NCBI GenBank assembly: GCA_964023275.1
Contig: OZ029916.1
Location: 19,748,064 to 19,812,063, forward strand
Direction: 5' to 3'
DNA length: 64,000 bases
Origin: Norana najaformis
Lineage: Eukaryota > Annelida > Clitellata > Crassiclitellata > Hormogastridae
The notes beneath the pieces are model-generated. The model saw only the letters and a program-made list of their open reading frames with translations. It was not told the origin of the DNA and did no database searches. Position numbers and translations under genes: made by a program. How positions within the stretch are numbered: position 1 is the stretch's first letter; the number at the start of each line of letters is the position of its first letter. This document shows positions 11,616 to 24,145 of this stretch, piece after piece.

Positions 11616-12136
11616 GTCTCTTAAGAGCAGATTACTTTTTCGTCTAACTGAGAGTGAATCCCAATTCTGACTCTCTTAGTTTTTTCCCTTTTATACAATG
11701 CATATTTCTTCATTGGCCCATATAGGCCTGTTTACATTTTCTGTTTTTCTTTCAATATTGCGCATCTCCCTAGCATTCCATACTATTAGGACATCTACTA
11801 TTCTCAGTTAAGGCACGTCGTACTCTTTCTCCTCTCTCTAGCACCACAACTGCGAGTCTCCTCCCCATCATTCCATGCTTACTAGTCATAAATAACTTTT
11901 TCTGCCATAGCTCGGCTGCCTCTGTCTCTCTTCTTTCTTGCAATGCTTATTCTACCCATCTGCACAACACCCGCCTCCGGCATTCCATAGTTATTGGTCG
12001 TAACCCTTCCACGTGCCTTGTCATCTCTTTCTTCTCCTTTATTTCCTAAGAATAGACCTCAACAGCCTCGTACTTGCTAATGCAGTGGTCATGCTACTCG
12101 AACGAATCGTCCTCTACGTGTGTACATGATTCAGAA
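11616..12136. other. No gene recognised
   Basis: Pyrimidine-rich sequence without recognisable features. Confidence 0.5.
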
Positions 12137-12440
12137 ATACTTGCTTATAAGTCGTTCATAAGGTGTCACAATGTTTTATGTCCCATTATATGTATACATG
12201 TGTAACACTATGAGTCTCTTAAAATGTCATAATACTTGCTTATAAGTCGTTCATAAGTTGACACAATGTTTATGTCCCATTATATATATATATATATAAC
12301 AATATAAGTCTTTCTTAAAATGTCATAAATACTTGCTTATGAATCGTTCATAAAGCGTCTAAATATTTAAGTCCTATTATTCCATATATATATATATGTA
12401 TATATATATATGACCATATATCTTTCTTAAGTTGTTGCAT
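12137..12440 (+). repeat. About three copies of a ~96-bp tandem repeat
   Basis: Units start ATACTTGCTTATAAGTCG at 12137 and 12232, and diverged at 12329. Each contains TCCCATTATA or TCCTATTAT followed by a TA-dinucleotide run of differing length. Confidence 0.85.
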
Positions 12441-12897
12441 CTTACTGCTTATTAATTCTTTGTAGCATGCCCTATAATTAATCATATAACTACTTTAATT
12501 CTTGAATACTAACTACTGCCATATACATATACAGTTGAGCACATTCTCGTCTCATCGTCTTCCTCGGTTTCATTAGAGCAGATACATTTTACTGTGTAAG
12601 ACAAATTGTTGCGAGAAGTCCTACATGTATATTGTCTATATTAGGCGACTTAATATAAGTCATCAATCTGGAATAATTATATCCGACAAAAAGTGACATT
12701 TTAAGATCGCGGTGCCTTTGGGGACAGGGATTAGGCCTACGCTATATCATATAGACTGAGGTAAGGATCATACAGCCCTCGCACCCCGCAGGTAACTCCG
12801 GTGTTTCACCGGCGAAGCATATACTGCACCTGACATAGATCGTCGCAAAGGAGGTCCGTGTTTGCCATTTGATCCTTGCTATACGGCTCCAGGGTTT

Positions 12898-13131
12898 ATG
12901 TATGTTTAAATATAAGCGTATAATAATAGACCATACACACACTGCCTGTATGCAGTGTATAGTCATTCGGAACACATGTATGTTTAAATATAAGGGTATA
13001 ACAATAGACCATACACACACTGCCTGTATGCAATGTATAGTCATTCGGAACACATGCATGTTTAAATATAAGGGTATAATAATAGACCATACACACACTG
13101 CCTGTATGCAGTGTATAGTCATTCGGAACAC
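12898..13131. repeat. Three copies of a 78-bp minisatellite
   Basis: Units contain GTTTAAATATAAG at 12904, 12982 and 13060, then CCATACACACACTGCCTG and AGTCATTCGGAACAC. They are nearly identical. Because 78 is divisible by three, open frames on both strands cross the whole array; they are a consequence of the period, not evidence of a gene. Confidence 0.95.
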
Positions 13132-13374
13132 TAAGTTCAATGCTGATTAGAGGCTGAATAAAGGTTGAAGAAAGAAGTGTTTCTATACAGATCCTGGTTT
13201 CTGGCGAATTCGAGTGTCAATCCATTGTTTGATGACGCACCAAAACAATAGAATTGCGCGATTGGTCCAACAACATTGCTAATTTCTAAATGTGTAAAAG
13301 CACTCTACAATATTAAATCAGATTTCGACTGAACTTCTGCTACTAATTACGATTTTATAATACGCTTTCATCTG

Positions 13375-13450
13375 AAGCGACCATCGATTGATGGCTTGTG
13401 CACCATTATAACAACGATATACCTGTAGAGGTCGTTAGATCAGATGGCTG
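13375..13450 (+). mobile_element. LINE 3' tail fragment
   Basis: GCGACCATCGATTGATGGC, then TTGTGCACCATTATAACA and a diverged end. Same family as the tail at 11.5 kb. Confidence 0.55.
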
Positions 13451-14150
13451 GTTACATTTTTACTGTGTAGTGTATTGTCTCTTTTTTGTGCCTTCGCGTC
13501 GTTTAAAAGACTGTATGATTGTGTTTTCGGTCGTCTCCACGAGTATTTGTGGCCTCTGATAGTGTTCACATGTATAAATCTGAACATTTGTATAACGCCT
13601 TTTAAGGACCTGTCAAAACACTGAAATAGCTGTCAGAGATGTAAACACGCATACTAAGCTACTTTCATGGCTACTTAATATCCTTATTTCCCAGACCCAT
13701 CACTATTCAACTATGTCCTCTGATTGCCTGCCTCTATCTATCCCAAGAGTTAGAACTAGTCTTGGTAAACAAGCGTTAATGTCTGATGCATATATCGTTT
13801 CTTTCACGGCCATTTCTTGATTCGAAGCAGCAATTCTACCGTTTTCCTTTCTTCTTCGGTTTCGACCTATATTGGCACACATCCATACAGTCTGAGAGCA
13901 ACTGATGTCCTTCAACAGACGCGTTTCGTTGTCTCCGTTTGGTCTACGGAAGCTATTGTCCCTCAGCACGTCTCCCTTTTTCGACGCGATCCGTCATCTG
14001 ATCAGACCTAGTAGATCCATTGTTAAGTACGATTCTTCGATTGGAAATACATATAACTTAACGAAGAAACTCAGCTAATCAATTTTATCAATGGCGTTAC
14101 AATCAAATGACTACTTAAACAGGGCGACAGACAGCAATGAACATATTACA
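13451..14150. other. No gene recognised
   Basis: Overlapping open frames on opposite strands at 13703-14011 have no recognisable domain. Confidence 0.5.
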
Positions 14151-14154
14151 GCAG

Positions 14155-14325
14155 TACACAGACAGAGAGAGAGAGAGACAGACAGACTGAGACTGAGACT
14201 GAGAAAGAGAAAGAGCGCGCGAGAGAGAGTAAGACAAAGAAAGTGAGTGAGAAAATGAGAGAGAGAGAGTGAGAGTGAAAGAGAGGGAAAGAGAAAAGAG
14301 AGAGCGATTTGTCGAAATAGACAAG
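14155..14325 (+). repeat. Purine-rich (GA)n tract
   Basis: Mostly GAGA with interruptions. Ser-Leu-Phe open frames on the minus strand are artefacts. Confidence 0.9.
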
Positions 14326-14534
14326 ATCAGAGAGATGGTGGGAAAAGTTGGACACCGAAATGGACACAGAGACACACTGTTTGCAGCAGCTGCAGAAAAT
14401 CAGAGGGAAAGTGGAAAAGTGAACGACTTCATAGATAGACACGATAAAAGACGTCGAGAGCTTTGATGTTACTTGAAAGATCAGTCAGCAGACAGACGAT
14501 ATATAGGCCGAAGTTGTGGCTGTGCCTTGGAGAG

Positions 14535-14640
14535 CTTATCAATATGCTATTCTTAGTTAGTTAGTTATCTAGAAACTCAAATAGCGCCTTTAAAGCACCT
14601 CACAAAAGCGCTGCACATTATGGTACACAGATGGTGAACG
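14535..14640 (+). mobile_element. SINE-like fragment
   Basis: The TTAGTTAGTTAG run followed by AATAGCGCCTTTAAAGCACC and AAAAGCGCTGCACATTATGG resembles the conserved tail of short retroposons. No second copy in the window was confirmed. Confidence 0.3.
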
Positions 14641-15285
14641 TTTCTTCACGAGATGTAAGATAAGTTTTTCTTCATATCCAGGCGGAATCTGTATCGCTCC
14701 TCAAGCTTTCAGCTTCGCATATGGAGTCAAACGACAGAACTCGAAACTCGAGATCACTATGATAGATTCATTGCAGCAGACCTCTGAGTCTGAAGCGCTG
14801 TCTTGCGATTGATCGAACTTCCGACTTAAGCACAGACAATTGCATATCATTGACACGACCAAAGAATCGACCTCTTTTACGTGCAATAAAATTTCTGAAT
14901 TTAAAAGTGTTATGGCATATTTTGCGCATGATTAAAACGATGAATCTACTGCTATCCACAATTGCCTTTGGCTTACATACCACAAAGATAAACAAAGACG
15001 GAGCTTCATTTCTAGGTGAGTTGGGGAGCGTATCTCCGTTCCCCCACGTTGGGACGCCACGTCGATCTCCGGAAGGCATTTTCACTCTTTTCTCAGATCC
15101 ATGTTGTTGTTTACATATTTTTAATGTCCTTCTGATTTTTGCTGTTCTTGGCTGGCTCTGTGGTCTACTGAGTTGGCCTACTTTGTGAGTCTTCATAGCG
15201 ACCAACTGTCTACTTCTATGGTCACCTTCTGGTAGCGTCTTTCTTGTAGGGTTGCTCTTCTTCACTCCGTTTCTTTCTCTCACTG
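14641..15285. other. No gene recognised
   Basis: The minus-strand 171-codon open frame (14768-15283) and overlapping plus-strand frames lack any recognisable domain. Coding status is unknown. Confidence 0.45.
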
Positions 15286-15322
15286 TCTCCTGTCGCTCTT
15301 TCTGTCACTCTATCTCTCTCTA

Positions 15323-15370
15323 TGTCATCATCATCATCATCATCGTCGTCATCATCATCATCATCATTTC
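15323..15370 (+). repeat. (CAT)n microsatellite
   Basis: TCATCATCA run with CGT interruptions, next to a CT-rich stretch. Confidence 0.9.
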
Positions 15371-15627
15371 TTGAATAGATGCGATGAATACTCGCCATCT
15401 TATTCTCTATGTTATCCTCTTTCTCTCTTTTGTTCTCTCTTACACGTTCTTATCTCACCCTTCTATCTCCCTTGTTTTGTTTTGTTTTTCTCATTGACTC
15501 TCTCTTTTATTCACTCTCATTCCATCCTTCGCTCATTCACTTTTCTTATCAGTGTTTTTAGCTGTCTGATTATGTTTCTCTCAGTAAATCTGTTTCTCAA
15601 GTATTGTCCTGCTACCGCTACTGTTCA

Positions 15628-15657
15628 TATATATATATATACACACACATATAATTA

Positions 15658-15691
<34 letters not shown>

Positions 15692-15693
15692 GT
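15628..15693 (+). repeat. (TA)n, (CA)n and (TGTC)n compound microsatellite
   Basis: The TA run is followed by ACACACAC and about eight TGTC units. Confidence 0.9.
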
Positions 15694-15769
15694 GCTGGCT
15701 CTGGTCTCTCCATGATATATTTTTTCTTATTTTTCATCTCATCATCCTATATCTCAATCAATAAATAGG

Positions 15770-15770
<1 letters not shown>

Positions 15771-15857
<87 letters not shown>
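15771..15857 (+). repeat. (CT)n microsatellite
   Basis: About 43 CT units with one TATCT interruption. Confidence 0.97.
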
Positions 15858-15860
<3 letters not shown>

Positions 15861-16780
15861 CTCGGTCGCTTCCTCATTCTTTCGCTCGATTTCTCTTTCT
15901 GCGTGGGAGTTCGAGACATTGGCCTACATATGTTGATGACAGCTGACAGAAGAACATGCTTAGGCAATCTCTAAGGATCAACAGGAAGGGCTAAGATGAC
16001 CTTAGCCGACACATCGATACCCTCCGCCCTCAACAAACACCCTCTTGTGTGGCGTATACAAACGATCAGTTACAGTGGTTTTGTTTATGTAGTTCAACGC
16101 GACCAGAAACAGATGGTAATGGCATCATTGTGATATTTTCAAGAATTATGCCTCACTAAATAAAACTCAATCGTTTATAATTGAGCGAAATAGTTTCATG
16201 ACCTGCATAAAAAGACGTTAGTCAAATAGAATAGTTAATCATTTAGAATATCGAAACATTATTACATATCACTAGGCGCTCTTAAACTTTAGTTTTTAGC
16301 ATGACTCCTCACTAACCCAGCCGCCGTGAGTAACTGCGTGCTGACGTAAGCGGTCAGTCTCTCGGGCACGTCTGGACATAGAGGGTCAAGGAACAAATTG
16401 CCTATAGGTAACACGGGTGCCGGACTGGACGTGGCTAATGACTGCTAATTATCAATAAAGGTTTTTCCTATTAGGACTGACTCGTGCAGCTGTCGAGACT
16501 CGCAAGTGTTGGGAAGATAAAAATGAAGATCTGTGTAGAGTAGTAAACAGAACCCGAGGCCGTAGTTGCATAAGTTGTGCTCTGGGCAAAGAAAAATTTA
16601 TAAACTATGTGGCAAATCATACACAGAAACGAGAGTTCTACAGCTTTAGCTACTCCTGTAGTCAGTCACGGGAAGGAAAGCTTCGAGGAACACACCTGTT
16701 GTTTACGTGGAAGAAGAAATACTGTTCCAATAACTTAAAAGTTCTAGAACAAGCAAATCTCTGCAGCTGATAGAACCTAT
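15858..16780. other. No gene recognised
   Basis: Unique-looking AT-rich sequence without recognisable features. Confidence 0.5.
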
Positions 16781-16825
16781 GATTCTAGGTTCCATGAATA
16801 ATAATAATTCATGGAACCTAGAATC
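16781..16825. repeat. Perfect 19-bp inverted repeat (hairpin)
   Basis: GATTCTAGGTTCCATGAAT at 16781-16799 is exactly complementary to 16807-16825, with a 7-base loop AATAATA. There is no poly-T after it and no known hairpin RNA family is recognised. Confidence 0.9.
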
Positions 16826-19130
16826 TGCTTATTTACAGGGTTCGCATTAGTTAAAAAATCTATGAGAGAAATTTTGGGTCAGGTTAGTTCCGCCAAAACT
16901 AGGCTATGTCAAATGCTCTAGCCCTTTAATACCGTGCAGTGTACAAGTATGCTTGCAAATGCACATAACACTTAATTAATTACACAGGCAGGTAGACATG
17001 GATGGCTACCTCGGGAAGTCGTTTGGAGTTGAAGCGACAAGAAAGGTAAGAACAAGAAGTAACATCTGGGGTAAAATATACCGTGAACTATAAGGCGTGA
17101 GAAAAGAGGCTTGATCAGGGTGGTTCGGTTGCAACTAGCTTACAATGGCGCAAGATGGCTCGAAATACTGCACAGAATTATAGGCGAATAAAGAGATTTT
17201 TTGAAGTAATAGCTAACTATATTTGTCATTCGATCGGGCATCGAACCGTTGACTCGGCCGATTTGAAGCGTATACTCTTCAAATCGGGCGTTAACTCGAG
17301 AATATAATGTTAACTCGAGAAAAGACACAGTCTTTGGTTTCGTATGTATAATTAAATAAACAAACAGTTCATTGGCAACGGTACTTGAATCGTCAGCATA
17401 TAGTGTTCTAACGCACAAATCTTTCAACTCAAACTATCAACTGAGTACATGACAGACAACCGCAACAAAATCTTTTTCGCGTTCTCTTAGCAATGTCTTT
17501 GCGATCGCATTTTATAGGCTTCAACATGACGTCGTGGAAAATTCCTATGCAAATGCGAGCTTAAAACTTGCTTATTCAAGAGCGAAAAAATTACGTTTAC
17601 AAACATAGCATAAGTTACCAGTTTGTTTTAAACAGACCGTATTGCTATGTTGAAACGATTTGGTCATAACTGAAAAAACTTACTATTCTTACTATTCTGT
17701 TTTTTGCTTTGCCAATGCGCCGCAGCATTCATTTCCCTCCTTCGGCGAGATATAAATTATCCATGTGCTCTTTTGACCATATAGTTTTCTCGTGAAGTGC
17801 ACTCAGAAATAGACATGTATTTAGATATTACGCTGTCGCACTGGACGGATAAATTTGTCATTTCCATAAACCGTTTCCACTGGGACACTAGGGTACTCAC
17901 AACCCAGCTGAGGCACTCGTAGTTTGGCGCAAAGATTTCCCCAGTCCATAAAGAACTCGTGTCGTGAAATTACGCCCCAAAGCCTAATGCTTGAGTCATA
18001 GAACAACAGTTGACATCTATATGCCTACAGATAATATGGAAAACATGCAATGTCTCACGACAAGCAGAAGAAACCTGTCAGCATTAGACAAAGCTCCTAA
18101 GAGGCTTATTTAGGCCTAAAGGCCTTTTCTATATTGTGCATCTCTTAAGCATATATGTAGGCCCTGAAGGCACCAAACAGCACGTACTGAAATATATTAT
18201 CTGTCCGCTTTCAAGTTTCTACAAGACTTTTCGATTTGTTTCTGAAGACTGGACTGTAAGAATCGACTTTTATGATCTTGTTTCGCACAAAAGAGTTTGA
18301 GTGTCGTCATGGCTTATCATGTTGGCATGGTTCTTTAGCATTTGGCTTGGATCGGGGCTTTCCTGCCGAATTACAATTTTATGGCCTACACAGGAGCTTT
18401 GAATGCGGATTTGATGCGTTTTCTTCCCTCTGAAAATCACACCCTGCTGGAAAGAAAAACTGAGGAGTTTCTTCAGAGAATTGTGCAGTTCCCTAAAAGC
18501 AGACTCATATAAATAATTGATTTACAGTAGTCCTATTACACACTTGCCTGTCATTATGCATACACGTATAAGAGCGGATGCATGTATGCATGCATAACTT
18601 CATTATGCACGGTTTTATCCTCCAGACTGATGAAGTCTGAGAAACTGATAAACAAGGAGGATGCGCCATGAATAGAGATTTCACATTACCGTATTAAGCA
18701 GATCATTCCATTGCAAGTTGGACAGCCACCGAGCAGAAAGCTTAAGGACCCATAAAACCGATTGGATATCTTACATGACTTAGATAATAATGAATAAAGA
18801 CGTGAACTGATCGCTATATGTGCCTTTGTTGTTGTGCTTTTCCATGTAGGCCTCTGTAAGATTTGAGCGAAAATACCAGATAAACGAAATATGTAGAAAA
18901 CGATGGCCAAGCGGATGTTATTGATAAGATTTTGATTGAAACAACAGCGCATTTTGCTACAATCCACGGGCTTTAAGTTAGCGAAGATTACTTCTATACC
19001 GCCGTCATTAAAATCCACTACAGCACCAATGGCACGGTCAATCATCGCTTAATATCGGCGAAGGCCATTCCAAGAAAAGCATCGAAAGTGGGGGAGTCAA
19101 CGCCGCCATTTGGGTCGAAAGCCTCGAACG
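16826..19130. other. No gene recognised
   Basis: Unique-looking sequence. The block at about 17230-17420 (with GTTAACTCG and AAAGACACA) is loosely echoed at 28.4 kb, suggesting an unnamed old dispersed repeat. Minus-strand open frames (17140-17427 and 18686-19045) have no recognisable domain. Confidence 0.45.
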
Positions 19131-19149
19131 ACAAATCTCTCGCATTCTA

Positions 19150-19425
19150 ACAACGGGGGGTGGAGGAGGCGGATGAGGAACAGGAGGAACAGGAGGAGAA
19201 AGAACAGGAGGAAGAGGACGCAGATGAAGAATAGGAAGAGGAGGAGGAAAAAGAGGAGAAAGAGGAGGAAAAGAAGGAGGAGAAGAAATAAGAAGGAAGG
19301 AGGAAAATAGAAGCAGGGGGAGGAAGAAAAGGAGGAGAAGAAGACGAAGTAGTAGGAACAGGAGGATCAGGAGTAGGAAGGAAGAACAGCAGAAGGAGGA
19401 GACAGAGGAGAAGGAGGAGACGGTC
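19150..19425 (+). repeat. Purine-rich (GGA/GAA)n tract
   Basis: About 275 bases almost entirely G and A. Arg/Lys-rich and Ser-rich open frames on the two strands are compositional. Confidence 0.92.
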
Positions 19426-19804
19426 GTGTGTTTTGTCTGTCAAAAGCAGTCGTCTGATTCGACCGAGGACGACGACTTAAGTGCTCTGCAGCCAATTAAT
19501 TACGATCCCGACGACCGCAGAGAATATTACACGGATCCACGCCGAGCGACCAGAACGCCTGCTCCACCGTCCTTTCTTAGACAAATCCCCGCATTCTCAG
19601 CATATAGTCCTAATTTATATATAATATATGCAGAGGCCTATATATACACATATGTATATATATACATACACGGTACGTTGAATCATTTGACCTTAGTGAA
19701 AGCTCAGATTTTACGGGATACTTGGACTTGAGCTCTCTTGGTTCAGAAGCTATCTTGGTAACAGATGACAGCAGATCTTGTGCAATGGAATGCTTTCCCA
19801 AATT

Positions 19805-20330
19805 AAATCGGTTCACTGCGGTTTCTGCAGGGGTCGATTCCAGGTCCTTTGTTATTTTTTATTGTATTTAAACGCCCTCCCAAATTCACCCAAGTCGCTT
19901 CATTTCAAATTATTTGCAGATGGCACAATGTTTGCTCAAATCATAAATCACTTAAAGTGTTAACTGAGCTTATTAACAGCGAACATGTGTTATTTGCTGA
20001 ATGGTTTCTATTATCTCTGAATTTTCAGCTGACCTCTGAATTTAAGCAAGGCTAACTTTATCCTATTTGTTCAGATAAGAAACCAATCTCTCAAGTCAAG
20101 TTAAATATCTGTACCGACAAGCAGCAAACTGTGCAAGTGAATTTATGCAAATTTCTTTGTATCTGTATTGAAGTTTCTTAACCTGGAAGGACCATATATT
20201 TCATATATTTCGTAAAATTGCCAAAAGCATTGGAATATTGTTGCGTATTCATTATGTCCTGCCCCAATATATTCTAATAAACCAATATATTTTTTTCTTT
20301 GATTTACCAATATTTAGAAGTTAATAATTA
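19805..20330 (+). pseudogene. Decayed LINE reverse transcriptase (palm region)
   Basis: In shifted frames 19815-19900 follows the RT pattern CGV-QGS-LGP-LF. 19880-19960 then gives LPNSPKSLHFKLFADGTMF, the FADD box with D changed to G. 20170-20270 gives LTWKDHI, RKIAKSIGILLRIHYVL, typical of the thumb-side region of non-LTR RTs. Stops and frameshifts make it dead. It may belong to the same LINE group as the 9.4-kb and 36.4-kb relics. Confidence 0.7.
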
Positions 20331-20639
20331 CTTACTTACTTAGTTACTTAAAACCACGGACTCTGCTTGTAAGCTTACAGCAATCTCGCATACACCAGCT
20401 ATAATTGGAAGCACTTCTAAGGTCCTCAACCTTCCTTTCATAAGCTCCCTTAGCCTTTTTGTAAACACTGCTATCGGGCTAATCATGATGACTCATTGAT
20501 ACTCAAGGGATGCCTAGCTCCTTAAGCTAGAGCTAAGCTAGACGAACATTTAAGCTACGCATGAGCAGTGTGTTTATCCAAAGGCAGCCGATGTAGCTCA
20601 TCCCGCATCCCCAACATAAAGTTAGATTGTCAAGGCCTA

Positions 20640-21935
20640 GGCCTATATAGCTTATGCCTAAACTTGGGGCGTCTACCTGGTTTATGCGGGATAAGATCAG
20701 ATTGGCATGAGAAATGTGGTGTTGCGTTATTTTTATTAGATTTCAGTGTTTATTAGAGCTGCTATTAGATAATCGAGTCATTTATGCATATGAGTAAAAA
20801 TGTCAATGACCTTGCTACAGTTCTCGAGGACTTTGGAATTGCTGCTCCCAATATGGCTAATTTTTCATAAATGCTGACAGAATGGCTATTTCTCTACCAT
20901 GTCGTTGCTTTACTGAAGAATTTTTTAATATGATATCTTTATTTATCCATCCTATATAGTCTTATTTTCATACAATGTGCACGTCTTCATACAGCAGTCT
21001 CATTTTCATACATTGTGCATACCGCCTCAGTGGCCCGGGCATTGAGGCGGTCTCAATGGTTCGGAGTGTACTAAAGGTATCGGCGACTTGGCTGAAATCG
21101 AACCGCCTTCGCCTAAATCCTAACAAAACCCAATTTATCTGGCTCGGCAATTCTGTCCAACCTTCAAAGATTGACAAGATGGGCTTGTGTCTAACTTTTC
21201 CTCCTATTTCTTTTTCCTCTTCAGTATGCGACCTGGGAGTAACTCTGGACCAAGTGCTCACTCTGCTGGAGCATATAAAGAACGTCTGTCGCTCTTGCTT
21301 TTATCATCTACGCCAAATTCGCACAATTCGAAGCTCCCTCACGACCCAGGCCGCAACTACCCTGGTTCACGCATTCATCTGCTCGAGAAGTGATTTTGGC
21401 AATGCCTTACTCGTAGGCCTAGGATCCTCCTACACTGCACAACTCCAATCTGTCTTGAATGCTGCGGCTCGCCTGATTGGTGGCATTCCTAAGCTCGGCC
21501 ACATTCTTCATTTATGCTGGAACAATTGCACTGGCTCTCAATACGAGAGGGTATTCGCTTCAAAATCTTGACCCTTGCGAGGAACTGTCTTGTTGGCTGT
21601 GCTCCGCTTTATCTAAAGGAGCTCTGCAAACCCCCTTTCTTCTATTCCTGGCCCCAGACTACTGCGTTCGTCAGTTCAGGGCGATCTCGCCGTCTCTCTA
21701 GCGCGAATTGCCACCGCTCTGCGTCGCAGTTTTGCTACTGTTGGCCCTCCTTCCTGAAATGACTTACCTGCCGACCTTCGACGGGAGCTTCTCTCCCTCT
21801 CCCCCTCCCTCCCTCTTCCGTAAGCGCTTGAAGACCGTATTATTCCCCATCTCTGGGATGACGGGCCGGGAGCGCCGCTGATCTTGAAGCGGCCCTTTGC
21901 AAATTTTTGATTACAATTACAATTACGTTCTTTTG
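20640..21935 (+). pseudogene. CR1/L2-like LINE 3' half, frameshifted
   Basis: 20700-20757 contains ALFLLDFSVY, an RT motif A relic. After a disrupted interval, 20975-21571 is open for 198 codons with WLKSNRLRLNPNKTQFIWLG, CDLGVTLDQVL, CRSCFYHLRQIRTIRSSLT, TLVHAFICSRSDFGNALL and LQSVLNAAARLIGG. All are standard blocks downstream of the RT catalytic site in CR1/L2-type elements. The frame then shifts to 21514-21762 (HWLSIREGIRFKILTLA). The C-terminus and UTR end with a (ATTACA)n tail at about 21905-21925. It is 5'-truncated and dead. Confidence 0.85.
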
Positions 21936-22464
21936 GTGTTAATTTTTGTCTGTATTTATTGCTTCGTAGCTGGTGGCATTTTATGAGTTAATGAATAAGG
22001 TACAAACGCAATATGTAATTGTATAATTAATTAAATTAGGTGCAAGTGCAATAAATAATTTTCTGCCTTTGTTTTATTTCTGCCTTTTACCTGTCACTAG
22101 TTTTAAATAGCATTGTGAGCTTCATATTTGAATATTTGTGAAGATAGGGCCTACTCATTATTGTAATATTCTACATATAATTGTTAAAATGTGTATATAT
22201 AATACCATTTAGTTTCTATGTTTGAGTTACTGTAATAATTTTCATTTAATTATAGGCCTATCAATGCAGTGGTGAGTTTAGCTGAATTTTTTAATTAATA
22301 ATTTCTATCTTTGGATAGTCGGGACTGTTTTCTACAAGGATTTTCTAAAAATATTTAGGAAATGTGGGTTAATTCCCCAGAGGAAGTCACAGAAATAAAC
22401 AATTTGAACCTTAGACATCACAACATTAAGTATCGCTATCGATTGCACATATTGATCACATTTA
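21936..22464. other. No gene recognised
   Basis: AT-rich sequence without recognisable features. Confidence 0.5.
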
Positions 22465-22600
22465 TATGGATGCATATAATCGTAATCGTAATTCCGAGAC
22501 TTTTACAGCGTCCAACGAAAGCCACGTCATGGGGAACCGGCTTATTCACAGGCGCTCAGTCAAAACAAAATCGACAGGAGAAAGTGTCATATAATAACTA
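22465..22600 (-). mobile_element. SINE-like 3' region with GATTACG tail (inverted)
   Basis: Reverse complement of the 6.8-kb family: on the plus strand CGTAATCGTAATTCCGAGAC, then GGCTTATTCACAGGCGCTCA and GTCAAAACAAAATCGACAGG. Confidence 0.7.
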
Positions 22601-23939
22601 CGCACAGTACAGGGAAAACATTTCCACAATAATTAGGCCCTAAGGTACTTCTTTGCACAAAAGTTACGCAGTATGCACCTAAGATAACCTAGTGTGGAAG
22701 AAAACTGCATATTATTGTGCACTTTATAACTACACAATAATGTCCAGTGAAAAGTTTAACACAATTTTACCGAATAACTCTGCAGTGAAAAGTTCCACAC
22801 TATTCTGCAGAATAACACGAATGTAAATGTAGCCTACATGGTTTTCTATAGCGACTGTACGGCCTCGACCCTGCTCGGGTGAGATCCTTCATCATCGCTG
22901 CCTGTTTGAATGGGCGCCACGCCATTTAAGGCCCCTGCGCACTTACCGAGAAAGTGCGAGAGTGACAGCTGCACACTAGTGTGGTGAAGTGAGTAGTAGA
23001 ACTCCACACTTTCGACGAGAGTGTATCGCTGTTAATTTTTTTGAAAATTGCTATTTGGCTTGACTTGCATTGAACACAAACGAAACCACTTAGGCGATAG
23101 ATTCCGCAACACTGCCAGTTTCCTGACGAGTTCGTTTGAAAACTCACCTAGCTGTTCTTACACGCCACGCAAAAACAGGGGAAATGTTTAAAGTAAGGGC
23201 TATACAGACCGGATCATTGGAATAGAGTAACGCCTCTCACGCGACAGGCGGCAGCACGTTATAATCTCAGTTGTTCTTTGTTTATTCCGAGTTTACGACG
23301 GCTGAAAACAGGTATTTAGACAGGTAGTTTTACGAGTGAAGTAGGCCTAATTCCGTGCGGAGTGGACTCACTCGGCCGATGTTCCATTAGCGTTTTCATT
23401 CGTTGTTTCCCTAAAGACCGAACTTCGGATCATCCGGATCTGATATATTGCTTCGTTCGACGCCAGTTTAATACACGAAGTCTGTGGCGCCTTTCAATAA
23501 GTCTCTGCGGCGGACTTGCACAAAGACCTTGCCAACCGTAACCTCCACCAGCGGTGCATTCAAACGTTTCCTGAAATGGAGAACCCTACAGGGGTCGATA
23601 AGTAAGTACGGAGTCCGAACGAATGCGAATCAGAGTTTCGCCAGACTCGGAATTCTAGTCACGATCATAAGTCTCGACAAAGCATACGTCGTAGGGATTT
23701 GAAAGAAAAATAGTAGTGCTTATCTATGAGAATTCGCCTGGGAGCGTCAGTGAAAGTGCGAAAAACGAGTGCGACAGAGTAGGTCGGTATACATGTAAGG
23801 AAGAACAGGAAAAAAGACGTAGGAGCTCAAGAAGGAAGGAATGAAAGAAAGGTAACGGACGAAGGAAAGGACGGAGGGAGAGATGATGTCATAAAAGATG
23901 GAAAGAACAAGGAAGGAAAGCAGTAAATAACCACATGGT
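22601..23939. other. No gene recognised
   Basis: 22735-22810 holds two related phrases, CAGTGAAAAGTTTAACACA and CAGTGAAAAGTTCCACACTA. 23760-23935 is purine-rich. The 72-codon frame at 23484-23702 has no recognisable domain. Confidence 0.45.
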
Positions 23940-24145
23940 GATGATGAGCTCTGCCCGAAGGCAGGTCCATTGGCTTTATGCCACCCGGGGATGAAATGAG
24001 TGAGGTGGTTTCCAGTTGCCTTCCTCACAGACAATTGTGGGTGAGTAACTTGTCCAAGGTGGCTACGCAGTGGCTTGAGGCAGATTCGAACCCGCGACCT
24101 CCGGTTACGAGGCACAGACCGCACCACTACACCACCACGTCCCGC
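23940..24145 (+). mobile_element. SINE-like element
   Basis: It contains GAGTAACTTGTCCAAGGTGG, CTACGCAGTGGC and GATTCGAACCCGCGACCTCC, a tRNA-type B-box in reverse-read style, and ends CACTACACCACCACGTCCCG. Related words lie in the 9.8-kb insertion. Confidence 0.6.
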
